DNA of 64,000 bases, taken from positions 1 through 64,000 of the forward strand of contig NZ_SSNA01000112.1 in assembly GCF_004799445.1 (NCBI RefSeq), read 5' to 3'. How positions within the stretch are numbered: the stretch's first letter is position 1; the number at the start of each line of letters is the position of its first letter. This stretch comes from Bradyrhizobium sp. GTDB taxonomy: Bacteria; Pseudomonadota; Alphaproteobacteria; Rhizobiales; Xanthobacteraceae. Shown here one piece after another: positions 42,610 to 51,165 of this stretch. The notes beneath the pieces were generated by a model. It did no database searches, was not told the DNA's origin, and saw only the letters and a list, made by a program, of their open reading frames with translations. Both the position numbers and the translations under genes were made by a program.

Positions 42610-44157
42610 TCAGCCGGCCGTTCGACTTGCGGCATGGCCTGAAGCCTGGTTTGCGGCCTTGCCTGCGCCGGCCGCCTTTTCCCTGATCATGGCGACAACG
42701 GCGTCGATGATTCTGACGATGGCGGTGCGCCGGTAGGCCCAGCGCTGGTCGGGATCGGGGGCCGCGATCACCATGGTGGCGTTGGCCTCGAACAGCAACA
42801 GATCGCCGTCGGGACCCAATCCGAAATCGATGCCGGCATAGTCGAGGCCGAGCGCGTCGCGTATCCCGGCGAGCGCGACCATCGCCTTGTCGCCCAGCAC
42901 CGCCGGCATATCGGCAAGGAAGGCCAGTTCCTCCGCCCGATGGTCCGGCTGGTCGGCCATGTCGGAGGTGAAATAATGCACCTTCCAGTTTCGGGATATC
43001 GCCAGATGCAGCGGATAGATTTGTCCCGCGATCATCATCACGCGGTATTTGCGCGCGCTGCCGTCCTTGCCGCGGGCATCGAGATATTCGATCGCCAAGA
43101 GATCGCTTCCCGGCAGGTCCGCCACCGCCGCCGATAATTCGGCGGCGCGCTCGACCAGGATGAAATTGCGTCCGGTGTGATAGCCGGGCGAGCGCAACAG
43201 CAGCGGAAACGCAAATCCGTGATCCGCAAGGAAAGCGGCGGCAGCGGGACCGGTCAGGATGTCGCGCGCGATCGCCAGGGTTTTCGGGGTCACCACCCCG
43301 GGCACGGCGGCAAGCCGCGCCGCGTTGCTGATGCGCCCGGTCTTCATGACCGCGCGGGGCTCGTTGATGACAGGCTTGGTGCTGCGCGCGATCAGATCGA
43401 TAGCGGCTTCAAGCGCGGGCTCGCAGAGGTCGGCATCGCCGATCGCGTTGAAGATCAACTGGTGCGGCGGCAGCGGCGCCTTTGGGTCGAGATAATCAGC
43501 GACAACCACCGAGGTGAGGAAGATGCAGTCGTCCAGGAATGGGGCGGTCGGAATATTGCCGCCGCCGGAGGACACCAGTTGCAGGAGCGTCAGCGGCGGC
43601 GCGCTGCCGCGATAGGGCAGGCTCGAGATGGCATGGCCGGCAAAGCCTTTGCGGAAATGCTCGCGCGCGCCGTCGCGGTCGCCGTCGTCGGCGAGCACCG
43701 CGCCCAGTCCCTGATGTGCCTGCGCGTGATCCGGATCGGCCCGCAACGCTGCCTCGTAATGCGCGCGCGCCTCTTGATGCTTGTTGGCCCGCAGCAGGAG
43801 ATTGGCGAGATTGACATGCCCCATCGGGTTGTCGGGATGGTGGAGGATCGCCTCGGCATAGACGCGGCAGGCGGCATCGATGGCGCCCTGGCCCGCCAGC
43901 AGCGTTCCGAATTCGTTGAGCGCGCTGAAATTCGTGGGCCGCCGCCGCAGGATATCGATGAAGGCGGCTTGCGCGTCCTGCCGCCGGTCCAGCGCGCCGA
44001 GCAACGCCGCGTGCTCGATTTCGGTTTCGAGCGCTTCGTCGCCGCTGCGCGGGCGCGCGAGCAGATCCTCCAGCTGACGCAATCTGGATTCCTGTGCCAG
44101 CCGGGGCGCCCAGCCGCCGCCGCGAGAGGGGAGCGCGCTCTGTTTCGGTACGGTCAC
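42610..44157 (-). CDS. TPR domain fused to an ATP-grasp-like domain
   Basis: A 515-residue cytoplasmic fusion. Residues ~40-175 form TPR units (NEFGTLLAGQGAIDAACRVYAEAILHHPDNPMGHVNLANLLLRANKHQEARAHYEAALRADPDHAQAHQGLGAVLADDG). Residues ~200-490 form an ATP-grasp-like region. FPLLLRSPGYHTGRNFILVE suggests a phosphate-binding loop, LLAIEYLDARGKDGSARKYRVMMI a lysine/strand core, and GLDYAGIDFGLGPDGDLLLFEANATM the C-terminal Mg/ATP motif (D-F...FE-N). ATP-grasp enzymes ligate carboxylates to amines or thiols. The substrate is unknown. It lies 136 bases downstream of a PilZ gene on the same strand. Confidence 0.75.
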   Translation of the reverse strand: MTVPKQSALPSRGGGWAPRLAQESRLRQLEDLLARPRSGDEALETEIEHAALLGALDRRQDAQAAFIDILRRRPTNFSALNEFGTLLAGQGAIDAACRVYAEAILHHPDNPMGHVNLANLLLRANKHQEARAHYEAALRADPDHAQAHQGLGAVLADDGDRDGAREHFRKGFAGHAISSLPYRGSAPPLTLLQLVSSGGGNIPTAPFLDDCIFLTSVVVADYLDPKAPLPPHQLIFNAIGDADLCEPALEAAIDLIARSTKPVINEPRAVMKTGRISNAARLAAVPGVVTPKTLAIARDILTGPAAAAFLADHGFAFPLLLRSPGYHTGRNFILVERAAELSAAVADLPGSDLLAIEYLDARGKDGSARKYRVMMIAGQIYPLHLAISRNWKVHYFTSDMADQPDHRAEELAFLADMPAVLGDKAMVALAGIRDALGLDYAGIDFGLGPDGDLLLFEANATMVIAAPDPDQRWAYRRTAIVRIIDAVVAMIREKAAGAGKAANQASGHAASRTAG

Positions 44158-44292
44158 GATGCGAACGATTCGAGAGGGGAGACTTCCAAGCCGCCACTAT
44201 CGGCTGATTCGCAACCTTCGTGTATCCCGGAAATGCCGACGGCAGCGCTCGCGCGGTACTGCGGCCATATTCGGGCGTTTCGAAATGCCCCG

Positions 44293-44535
44293 TTACGGCT
44301 TTTGATCGAAGGTGACGCCGATCCGCTTCTCCTTGCGCCAGACGACGCGGCAGGGCAGATGGTTGCCATCGGTCACCAAGGTGAACTGCGCCGGGATTCC
44401 AAGTGGGCTGCCAACGTCCAGAGCCGCGCCGGTGGCGGAGATATTGCGGACCGTGCAATCGATCGCACCGCCGCCGAACTCGATCTTTCCGGCCTTCAAG
44501 ACCCGATGCCTGGTTGCAATCCGGTGCTCGTCCAT
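44293..44535 (-). CDS. PilZ domain protein, 80 aa
   Basis: An 80-residue single-domain PilZ protein. The first motif is in RIATRHRVLKAG (RxxxR) and the second in CTVRNISATGAALDV (D/NxSxxG), the residues that bind c-di-GMP. The ATG at 44535 gives a compact domain; the ORF track uses a TTG at 44553. It is upstream of the TPR/ATP-grasp gene on the same strand. A PAS-GGDEF-EAL protein is encoded elsewhere in the window, but no link is implied by position. Confidence 0.85.
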   Translation of the reverse strand: MDEHRIATRHRVLKAGKIEFGGGAIDCTVRNISATGAALDVGSPLGIPAQFTLVTDGNHLPCRVVWRKEKRIGVTFDQKP

Positions 44536-44659
44536 CGGGTCGTCCAGCTCCAAAACCGCATCGAATGATAGCAGGTTTCCCGAAAAAGCCCCGGACCACG
44601 CGGGGTCTTCTGGCGGGGAACCGAAAGCGGGCCGGAACCATCACGGAGCTGGCGACTTA

Positions 44660-44752
44660 GCGATGTACTGCCGGACGCCCGGAGCCCCCCTTTGGCGTCC
44701 GTCTTAACGACGGCCCCAGCGCGCCCCCCTCGCGCTGGGGCCGGTCCTTTTT
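44660..44752 (+). ncRNA. Candidate small RNA with two C-rich hairpin loops
   Basis: On the plus strand, between two minus-strand genes, a perfect 8-bp stem CGGACGCC / GGCGTCCG (44672-44701) carries a 14-base loop with GCCCCCCTTT. A 13-bp stem CGGCCCCAGCGCG / CGCGCTGGGGCCG (44711-44743) carries the loop CCCCCCT and is followed by TCCTTTTT. The T-run makes sense only for a rightward transcript, yet both neighbours read leftward. C-rich loops of this type pair with Shine-Dalgarno sequences in alphaproteobacterial sRNAs. The 5' end is not defined; 44660 is an estimate. Coding and promoter evidence are lacking. Confidence 0.5.
44711..44752 (+). terminator. Plus-strand intrinsic terminator of the sRNA candidate
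   Basis: A 13-bp stem (44711-44743) with a 7-base C-rich loop and a T-run ending near 44752. On the minus strand the same hairpin lacks a T-run, so it does not serve the kinase gene. Confidence 0.65.
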
Positions 44753-44790
44753 GGCGAGCCGCGTGGGGCCAAATCGAGACGTGTTTTCGG

Positions 44791-45573
44791 CTATTCGGAA
44801 ACGGTCGAAGCCAGAGAGGCCAGCGGCACGTTGAGCGCATAGACGAAGCCGGCGGGCTCATAGGTCAAAACCACGTCGCCCTTGAGCTGCCTGCCGAGCG
44901 TTTCGATCAGCCGGGTGCCGAAACTGCGCCGCTCGGGAGAGCGGACCTCGGGGCCGTTCTTCTCGGTCCATGTCAGATTCAGGCGCTGCCCGCTGGGGTC
45001 GAGCGCCCAGGCGATCTCGACGCGCCCGGTTGGAACCGACAGCGCGCCGAATTTCGTGGTGTTGGTGCAGAGTTCGTTGAGCGTCATCGCAATCGCGATC
45101 ACGGCTCCCGACGTCATCCGTATTTCGGGTCCCGCGATCGAGAATTTCGGGGTGTCCGCACTGTCGAATGCTTCGATCGCACCGCGAATGATGTTGCCGA
45201 GGTCCGCGGTCGTCCATCTCGCCTGCAACAGAAGGTCGTGAGCCCGCCCCAGCGCCAGCAGCCGGCCCTCGATCGCGCGCTGCGCGTGTTCGGCGCCCGC
45301 CACGTTGCGCAGGCTCTGGGAGACAATCGCGTTGACGGTCGCCAGCGTATTCTTGATGCGGTGGTGCAGTTCCTCGAGAATCAGCTTCTGGAGCTTGTCG
45401 GCCGCCTCGCGCTCCATGGCGTCAATACCGGCCTGGGCGAGCAATTTCCGCGCATCGATTTCGGCCTGCTCAAGCAGCAACCGAAGGCTGACGTTCTCCG
45501 CCTCCAGAATCTCATGGTGCGGCGCGTCGAGACCAGCATGGCGCTCGTGTTGATGAAGGTCAGTTCCAAGCAT
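44791..45573 (-). CDS. HWE/HisKA_2 family histidine kinase
   Basis: A 260-residue soluble histidine kinase with no membrane segment. A coiled coil (about 20-65) leads to the dimerisation helix with the phospho-His in EELHHRIKNTLATV (about 71). The ATPase core has MTLNELCTNTTKFGALS (N-box) and SFGTRLIETLGRQLKGDV. The HRIKN motif and FGTRLIE are characteristic of the HWE/HisKA_2 group of the alphaproteobacterial general stress response. It follows a single-domain response regulator by about 100 bases on the same strand, so they are likely partners. The ATG at 45573 is preferred over a GTG at 45636. Confidence 0.85.
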   Translation of the reverse strand: MLGTDLHQHERHAGLDAPHHEILEAENVSLRLLLEQAEIDARKLLAQAGIDAMEREAADKLQKLILEELHHRIKNTLATVNAIVSQSLRNVAGAEHAQRAIEGRLLALGRAHDLLLQARWTTADLGNIIRGAIEAFDSADTPKFSIAGPEIRMTSGAVIAIAMTLNELCTNTTKFGALSVPTGRVEIAWALDPSGQRLNLTWTEKNGPEVRSPERRSFGTRLIETLGRQLKGDVVLTYEPAGFVYALNVPLASLASTVSE

Positions 45574-45676
45574 GAGCAAGTGTATCACCTTATGTCGGAT
45601 ACCGGTCAGAACAATCGAGGCGGCATTGGTACACAACGGGCTGAATATCGACGTTTTTCGCCTGGAAGCACCGAAA

Positions 45677-46063
45677 TCAGGCGTGGCCGATCATTTTCTG
45701 CATCTGGGAGATCATTTCCGCGGCTTCGAGCGGTTTTCCGAAGAATCGGCTGTCGGCAGGAATTTCGGTGGTGCTCAGCTTCAACTGGCCGGAGACCAGG
45801 ATGATCCTGATCGGGGGCCAGCGCTCATGCACCGTGTGGGCGAGCTTCAGCCCGTCCATGCTGCCGGGCATCTGGATGTCGGTCATGACCAGCGCGATGT
45901 CGGATCGGGATTCGAGGATTGCGACAGCTTCGTCTGCATCCACGGCCTCAACCGAGGTATAGCCGGCGTCTTCGACCATATCGACCGCGCGCATCCGCAG
46001 CAGCATCTCGTCTTCGACGACGAGAATGACCGCGCGAACAAGCGAATGATCCAGAACCGTCAT
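45677..46063 (-). CDS. Single-domain response regulator
   Basis: A 128-residue receiver domain without an output domain. The phosphorylation Asp is about residue 62 in ALVMTDIQMPGSMDG, the acid pair is VVEDE, and the conserved Lys is in FFGKPLE. The start MTVLDHSLVR at 46063 is preferred over the longer track frame. It is upstream of the HWE kinase in an apparent two-gene unit. Single-domain regulators often act as phosphate sinks or protein-binding switches. Tandem 12-bp repeats lie just upstream. Confidence 0.87.
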   Translation of the reverse strand: MTVLDHSLVRAVILVVEDEMLLRMRAVDMVEDAGYTSVEAVDADEAVAILESRSDIALVMTDIQMPGSMDGLKLAHTVHERWPPIRIILVSGQLKLSTTEIPADSRFFGKPLEAAEMISQMQKMIGHA

Positions 46064-46124
46064 GACGGGCGCTTTCGAGGGTGGCGAAAGAAATCGGCCC
46101 GTGCCATCGACCGGAATGGCCGCG

Positions 46125-46172
46125 CGAGACAACTATCGAGACAACTATCGAGACAATTATCGAGACAAGTAT
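46125..46172. repeat. Four tandem 12-bp repeats upstream of the response regulator and opgC
   Basis: CGAGACAACTAT occurs twice exactly (46125-46136 and 46137-46148), followed by CGAGACAATTAT (46149-46160) and CGAGACAAGTAT (46161-46172). They lie between the divergent response-regulator and opgC genes. Twelve bases is just over one helical turn. They could be a regulator array or simple slippage. Confidence 0.75.
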
Positions 46173-46320
46173 CTCGTGAGCGATATGATCCCGATTAACT
46201 TAAAAATGCCAGAACAAGCTCGCGCGTCGCAGCGGGGAGAGGGGTGCAGCGCCCGCAAGCCGCTGATATCGCCCGCAATATGCCGAATACAGACACCCGC
46301 TTGCGAATCTGCGACATAGA

Positions 46321-47511
46321 GTGCGTTCGGAAATCCGGAGATGGACGAGGCTGATCGAGGCCCTGACCAATCATTTGCGGGGGGCTGGGCAGGCTCCCGC
46401 CGTCCAGGGCGATGGCGATCGCCGTGACCTGCGGCTCGATGCCTGCCGTGGACTGGCGCTGTGGTTTATCTTCATCGATCACATTCCCGGTGACGCGTTC
46501 GGCTGGCTGACGCTTCGCAATTACGGCTTCAGCGACACCACCGAAGCGTTTGTGTTCGTGTCCGGCTATACCTGCATGCTGGCCTATGGCGGAGCGTTGC
46601 GCGCGCAGGGCTGGCCCACGATCGTGGCGCGGAGCTTGCGGCGCGGCTTTGAAATCTACGCCGCTTTCCTGCTGCTCTTGATCGGCTATTTCGTCTTGAT
46701 CTGGCTCGCCGGCGGCGGCCGTTATATCGACGACACCAACACGCGGGTGTTTTTCGAAAATCCCGGCGCGGCCCTGATTCACGCCGTGGTCCTGCAATAC
46801 ACGCCGGTCAACACCGACATATTGCCCACCTTCGCGCTGCTGCATCTGGCCTTCCCGGTCGTGCTGTGGCTCCTGATCCGCAATGCCGCGGTGGCGCTGG
46901 CCTTGTCGTTTTTGCTTTATCTCATGGTACAGCTCTTCAGCTGGCACGTGCCGGCGTGGCCGGGCGGCGAATGGTACTTCAATCCCCTGGCCTGGCAGTT
47001 CCTGTTCGTGTTCGGTGCCTGGTATGCCGATGCGGGCGCCGGACGGCTCAAGGCGATCGCGCAGTCGCGCGCTGTGCTGTGGCTTGCGCTGATCTATCTC
47101 GTGCTCAGCCTCGTCGTCGCGCTGAGCTGGCAGATCGAGCCGCTCAGATGGCTGATCCCCGATATGGTGTCGGGACTGATCTACCCGATCGACAAGAGCC
47201 ATTTGGCGCCGCTGCGGCTCGCGCACTTTCTGGCGCTGGCCGTCGTGGTCTCGCGGCTGATGCCGCACGACTGGCACGGGTTGATGAAGCCGTGGATGAC
47301 GGCGATGATCCGCTGCGGCGAAAACTCGCTCGCCGTATTCTGCCTCAGCATCCTGCTGTCGTTCGCGGGCGAGGTGATCCTGCAGGAGATTTCCGGCAGC
47401 ATCGCGATGCAGGCCGCCGTCACGCTTGCCGGGATCGCGCTGATGATAGCGGCGGCGACCCTGATGACGTGGGAAGCCAGGCTCGACCGGCGCGGGCCGA
47501 AGCTGTTTTGA
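46321..47511 (+). CDS. opgC: OpgC family membrane acyltransferase
   Basis: A 396-residue inner-membrane protein with about 10 segments and a GTG start. The N-terminal motif DLRLDACRGLALWFIFIDHIPGDAFGWLTLRNYGFSDTTEAFVFVSGYTCMLAYG is the OpgC signature (D-R-G...FIDH...S...FVFVSG). OpgC proteins transfer succinyl groups to osmoregulated periplasmic glucans. Bradyrhizobium has several homologues of unsettled substrate. It stands alone, divergent from the two-component genes. Confidence 0.85.
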   Translation: MRSEIRRWTRLIEALTNHLRGAGQAPAVQGDGDRRDLRLDACRGLALWFIFIDHIPGDAFGWLTLRNYGFSDTTEAFVFVSGYTCMLAYGGALRAQGWPTIVARSLRRGFEIYAAFLLLLIGYFVLIWLAGGGRYIDDTNTRVFFENPGAALIHAVVLQYTPVNTDILPTFALLHLAFPVVLWLLIRNAAVALALSFLLYLMVQLFSWHVPAWPGGEWYFNPLAWQFLFVFGAWYADAGAGRLKAIAQSRAVLWLALIYLVLSLVVALSWQIEPLRWLIPDMVSGLIYPIDKSHLAPLRLAHFLALAVVVSRLMPHDWHGLMKPWMTAMIRCGENSLAVFCLSILLSFAGEVILQEISGSIAMQAAVTLAGIALMIAAATLMTWEARLDRRGPKLF

Positions 47512-47586
47512 AGCGGATCGCCTTTCCGCGCTGTCTTTTGCGGGACATGCGTTGCAGATAGACAGGTCACTTCGGAGGTGTTGCCC

Positions 47587-48564
47587 GTGAGCGATGTTTC
47601 AAGACCAGATCCGACCAAACGCATCGCGGTGCTTGGCGCACCGATCGAGATCGGGGCGTCGCAGCGCGGAACCCTGATGGGGCCGGCGGCGCTGCGAACG
47701 GCCGGGCTGCTGACCCTGCTGGAGGGGCTCGGATTCGCGGTGGACGACCACGGCGATCTCTCCGTCGCCGGGGTGGCCGAGCTCGATGACGCTGTCCCCG
47801 GCAACGCCCGGCATTACCGGGAAATTCAGCGCTGGATCCGGACATTGAGCGCACGCGCCTACCAGCTCGCGCATTCCGGCGTCATCCCGATCTTTCTCGG
47901 TGGCGATCACTCGCTGTCGATGGGCTCGGTGAACGGGGTCGCGCGGCATTGCCGCGATACCGGCCGCGAGCTGTTCGTGCTGTGGCTGGATGCGCATGCC
48001 GACTACAACACGCCGGCGACGACGATCACCGCCAACATGCACGGGATGTCGGCGGCGTTTCTGTGCGGCGAGCCGGGGCTCGACGGCCTCTTGGGGCAGG
48101 AGCCGCGTGCCTCGATCGGTTCGACCCAGCTCGAATTGTTCGGCACGCGTTCGCTCGACAAGGCGGAAAACGATCTTTTGCGCCATCGCCGCATCAGCGT
48201 TGCCGACATGCGCCAGATCGATGAATTCGGGGTCGGGATCCTGATCCGCCGCGTCATCGACAAGGTCAAAGCCCGCCAGGGTGTGCTGCATGTGAGCTTT
48301 GACGTCGACTTTCTCGATCCCGATGTTGCGCCCGGCGTCGGCACCACGGTTCCCGGCGGCGCGACCTATCGCGAGGCGCATCTGGTGATGGAGATGCTGC
48401 ATGATTCCGGACTGGTTCAATCCCTCGACATCGTGGAACTCAATCCATTCCTCGATGAGCGCGGGCGCACCGCGCGCACCGCGGTGGAACTGATCGGAAG
48501 CCTGTTTGGCCAGCAGATCACCGATCGCCCGACACCTACCAACGCGATTGGTTCCGATCGCTGA
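47587..48564 (+). CDS. rocF: Arginase
   Basis: A 325-residue arginase hydrolysing arginine to ornithine and urea. A GTG at 47587 follows GGAGGTG by 7 bases; the ORF track uses a TTG three codons earlier. Manganese-site motifs are all visible: GGDHSLSMGSV (His), WLDAHADYNTP (Asp-x-His-x-Asp) and SFDVDFLDPDVAPG (Asp-x-Asp). The substrate-end motif is QSLDIVELNPFLDERGRTA. The N-terminal GAPIEIGASQRGTLMGPAALR is the arginase type, not agmatinase. It is a single gene; it does not sit beside an ornithine cyclodeaminase here. Confidence 0.93.
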   Translation: MSDVSRPDPTKRIAVLGAPIEIGASQRGTLMGPAALRTAGLLTLLEGLGFAVDDHGDLSVAGVAELDDAVPGNARHYREIQRWIRTLSARAYQLAHSGVIPIFLGGDHSLSMGSVNGVARHCRDTGRELFVLWLDAHADYNTPATTITANMHGMSAAFLCGEPGLDGLLGQEPRASIGSTQLELFGTRSLDKAENDLLRHRRISVADMRQIDEFGVGILIRRVIDKVKARQGVLHVSFDVDFLDPDVAPGVGTTVPGGATYREAHLVMEMLHDSGLVQSLDIVELNPFLDERGRTARTAVELIGSLFGQQITDRPTPTNAIGSDR

Positions 48565-48640
48565 GACGTTTAAACGAGGAACCTTCACCGCCGCGCATGA
48601 TTGACCTTCGGAAGTGGAAACGTCAGGCGAGGTAGATTCG

Positions 48641-48907
48641 ATGATCGAACATCATCCGGGACGAAGCGGTGTGCATCCTGTCATCGTCGCGATAGCGGTA
48701 GCGATCTTCGGCGCATTGGCGATGCTGATCGTCGATCATGGTCCGTGGAGCCACCCGAACGTGCAGACCGCGGAGGTCGCCAATCACCAGACCACCGGTC
48801 AGGCCGCGCGGGCCGCGGGCGCTGCGGTGTCGCCGACCGCGCCCAAGCTGTCGCTGGAGCCCGAAGCTCCCGGGCCGAAGCCTGCACAGCCGGCCAGTCC
48901 TGATTAA
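48641..48907 (+). CDS. Small membrane-anchored hypothetical protein, 88 aa
   Basis: An 88-residue protein starting MIEHHPGRSGVHPVIVAIAVAIFGALAMLIVDHGPW, with one membrane segment and a Pro/Ala-rich periplasmic-type tail (VSPTAPKLSLEPEAPGPKPAQPASPD). GAGG precedes the ATG. It follows arginase but with a 76-base gap. Function unknown. Confidence 0.6.
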   Translation: MIEHHPGRSGVHPVIVAIAVAIFGALAMLIVDHGPWSHPNVQTAEVANHQTTGQAARAAGAAVSPTAPKLSLEPEAPGPKPAQPASPD

Positions 48908-48945
48908 CCACCGGGATCAGCTGCTCTTGAAAAACGCTTCAGCGC

Positions 48946-49131
48946 CTAACGGATGCTGACAAAGGTGCCCCAAAGCGCCGCGAGGATGGCGCCCACGAAT
49001 ACCCAGGAGGGATTGTCGCAGAACGTGCTGCCGTATTGGCACATGGTCACGCCGAACGAGCCGATCTCATGATGTGCGGCGGCGTAAAACAGCCCCGACA
49101 GCACGGCCAATGCCCCAGCTACAAAAAGCAT
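48946..49131 (-). CDS. Small membrane protein, 61 aa
   Basis: A 61-residue protein (MLFVAGALAVLSGLFYAAAHHEIGSFGVTMCQYGSTFCDNPSWVFVGAILAALWGTFVSIR) with two membrane segments and two Cys in the connecting loop. The ATG at 49131 follows AGGGAGG, which overrides the much longer track frame. Function unknown. Confidence 0.65.
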   Translation of the reverse strand: MLFVAGALAVLSGLFYAAAHHEIGSFGVTMCQYGSTFCDNPSWVFVGAILAALWGTFVSIR

Positions 49132-49336
49132 CACACCCTCCCTGAAGGGATAAAATATCGATGGCTTCAAAAGCGGAGGTGATCCGGTCCGCTGATAGGC
49201 GCGATGGTGGCGCCGAGCGGTTGCAAATCGGACAAAGAATCCGGTTAATTTTTCGCTAATCCTTTTCATGCTCACGGGTGTTCGCCCGCGAGCATTCAGC
49301 CGAGCCAATCCGCGCCACAGACGACAGAAGAGGTTG

Positions 49337-50224
49337 CTATTCCGCCGCCTGCGACGACGGCGGGCGCATGGTCTCGACGCCATCGGCCACGGTGGCGGAG
49401 ATCGTGGTGCGTACCATCAGCCGCGCCTCATGCGAGGGCCACGGCCGGCCGCGATGCATGGTCGCGCGGTTGTCCCACATCACGACGTCGCCTTTTCGCC
49501 ACTGGTGCACATAACTCGTGCCCGGGGCGGTTGCGAACGCCATCAGCTCGTCGATCAGCTTGCTCCCGGCCGCCGGCTCCATGCCTTCCACCGCATAGGC
49601 GTGCGAGGCGAGGTAGATCGCGCCGCGGCCGTTCGCAGGATTTTTCCACACCATGCGCCAGCATTGCGGCGGCAGTGCCGCGCGCTCTTCGGGGCTCGCA
49701 AGGTCCGGCGCGATCTGGCTGCGTGAATGCGCGTAGTCATGCCAGGCAAAGGAATTTTCGAGCCTCTCGCGCATGGGCGCATCGAGCCGCTCGAAGGCAA
49801 GGCGGGTCGAGACGTATTCGGTCTCCCCGCCATGCGCGGGAATGATGCGGGCCGACAGGATCGAGGTCAGCGCCGGCACGCGCTTGAACGAGGAGTCGGT
49901 ATGCCAGAGCTGGTTGGCTCTGTTGCGCAGGACAAGCCGGTGATCCGGCGGCACAACCTTGCCGTCAGGACCGATCGTGCTGAGGATCACGAAATGCGAA
50001 CCCGTCCCCTGCGAGCCGACTTTGGTCACCTCCGGCGGACCGAAGCGGCGCGAAAACTCAAGCTGGATCTCGTCGGTCACCTGCTGGTCACGAAACACCA
50101 GGACGGAATGTTCCTCGAACGCCGCGCGCGCCGCCGCATAGGCGGCATCGTCGCGCGCGATATCGGAAAGGGTCACGCCGCGCAGCTCGGCGGCGAATCC
50201 CGGACCCATGGGCACGACGTCCAT
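49337..50224 (-). CDS. TauD/TfdA family Fe(II)/2-oxoglutarate dioxygenase
   Basis: A 295-residue dioxygenase of the TauD/TfdA family. The iron ligands are HTD in QLWHTDSSFK (His, Asp) and the distal His in RATMHRGRPW. The 2-oxoglutarate Arg is in HEARLMVRTTI. The N-terminus has FAAELRGVTLSD and HSVLVFRDQQVTDEIQLEFSRRFG. The start at 50224 has GGGAGG. The family oxidises taurine, sulfonates, or phenoxyacids such as 2,4-D. The substrate is not readable here and no transport genes are coupled to it. Confidence 0.9.
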   Translation of the reverse strand: MDVVPMGPGFAAELRGVTLSDIARDDAAYAAARAAFEEHSVLVFRDQQVTDEIQLEFSRRFGPPEVTKVGSQGTGSHFVILSTIGPDGKVVPPDHRLVLRNRANQLWHTDSSFKRVPALTSILSARIIPAHGGETEYVSTRLAFERLDAPMRERLENSFAWHDYAHSRSQIAPDLASPEERAALPPQCWRMVWKNPANGRGAIYLASHAYAVEGMEPAAGSKLIDELMAFATAPGTSYVHQWRKGDVVMWDNRATMHRGRPWPSHEARLMVRTTISATVADGVETMRPPSSQAAE

Positions 50225-50349
50225 CGGTAGGTCCTCCCTGTTGTTATGGCCGGCGAGGTTAGGGCAAATCCGCCCGAGCGGCAACGCGCGGGATCGCTTG
50301 GCGCGGCGCGGAAGGCAACCCGTCAAATCTGTTGCGGCAGTCCCAACGT

Positions 50350-51165
50350 CTATTTCGGTCCGCTCGCGGCGGCGGCCTGCTGGGTGACTTTGCTCTGCGC
50401 AATGATACCTTCGAGCCGGGCGATGTTTTCCAGCAGGCGCTGGCTGGTCAGCACCAGGAAGTAATAGCCGAATTGCGGGTTCTGGAAGTAGATCTCGAGC
50501 AGCTTCTCATAGGTGATGGTGAGCACGTGGCCGTCCTCGAGGCATTCAACCGTCGCGGTGCGCTTGTTGTCGGGCGACAGGAAACCGAGTTCGCCCATCA
50601 GGCGTCCCGGCGGCAGCTCGACCTTGATTTCCGTGACCAGGAATTTTCCGGTGAGGGTCAAAAACATCTCATTGGCGGTATCGTCCTTTCTGAACAGCAC
50701 ATCGCCCTTGCGATATTTGCGCTCGGTCATGAACGGCTTCAGCCATTCCATCGAGGTGTCGCCCTGGGTCGCGCTGCGTGCCTTCTTTACGAGAACGAGC
50801 ATCTGGCGGAGGCGAAAGGCATTGATGGGGACCATCAGGAGATACAACAGGAACGTCGTGACGGTTCCGGTGAGCGCGCCGAAGCCGGCGAAGAAGGCGC
50901 AGCCGATCATGTTGGCAACCCGCAACGGCACCATGGTCTGCGTCAGCAAAGTGGCGACAAAGAAGATCGCGCCGATCAGCGCGAACATGTTGGCGAGCGT
51001 GATGTTGGCCAGAAAGATTTCCAGCAGGCGGTTGAAAATCGCGTCGTAGGTGATGTTGTTGGGATCGAGACCGAGCTGAACCAGAATCTTGGCGACCCTG
51101 AGGTTGTCAGCGGCGGTGTCGAGAATGCGATTGAGCGTCGTCGACATGTCTGCACTGAACGTCAT
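50350..51165 (-). CDS. Cyclic-nucleotide-binding domain membrane protein
   Basis: A 271-residue protein with two or three N-terminal membrane segments (about 45-110, ITLANMFALIGAIFFVATLLTQTMVPLRVANMIGCAFFAGFGALTGTVTTFLLYLLM) and a C-terminal cNMP-binding domain (about 130-245). The domain has MTERKYRKGDVLFRKDD and PGRLMGELGFLSPDNKRTATVECLEDGHVLTI, with GELGFLSPDNKRTATV at the nucleotide pocket. It lacks a helix-turn-helix, so it is not a Crp-type DNA-binding regulator. It may be a membrane-bound cAMP/cGMP sensor. The start at 51165 has GGGGGA. Confidence 0.8.
   Translation of the reverse strand: MTFSADMSTTLNRILDTAADNLRVAKILVQLGLDPNNITYDAIFNRLLEIFLANITLANMFALIGAIFFVATLLTQTMVPLRVANMIGCAFFAGFGALTGTVTTFLLYLLMVPINAFRLRQMLVLVKKARSATQGDTSMEWLKPFMTERKYRKGDVLFRKDDTANEMFLTLTGKFLVTEIKVELPPGRLMGELGFLSPDNKRTATVECLEDGHVLTITYEKLLEIYFQNPQFGYYFLVLTSQRLLENIARLEGIIAQSKVTQQAAAASGPK

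Noticed and set aside
46125-46172. CRISPR array
   Set aside because: The units are 12 bases in direct tandem without spacers; no cas genes are present.
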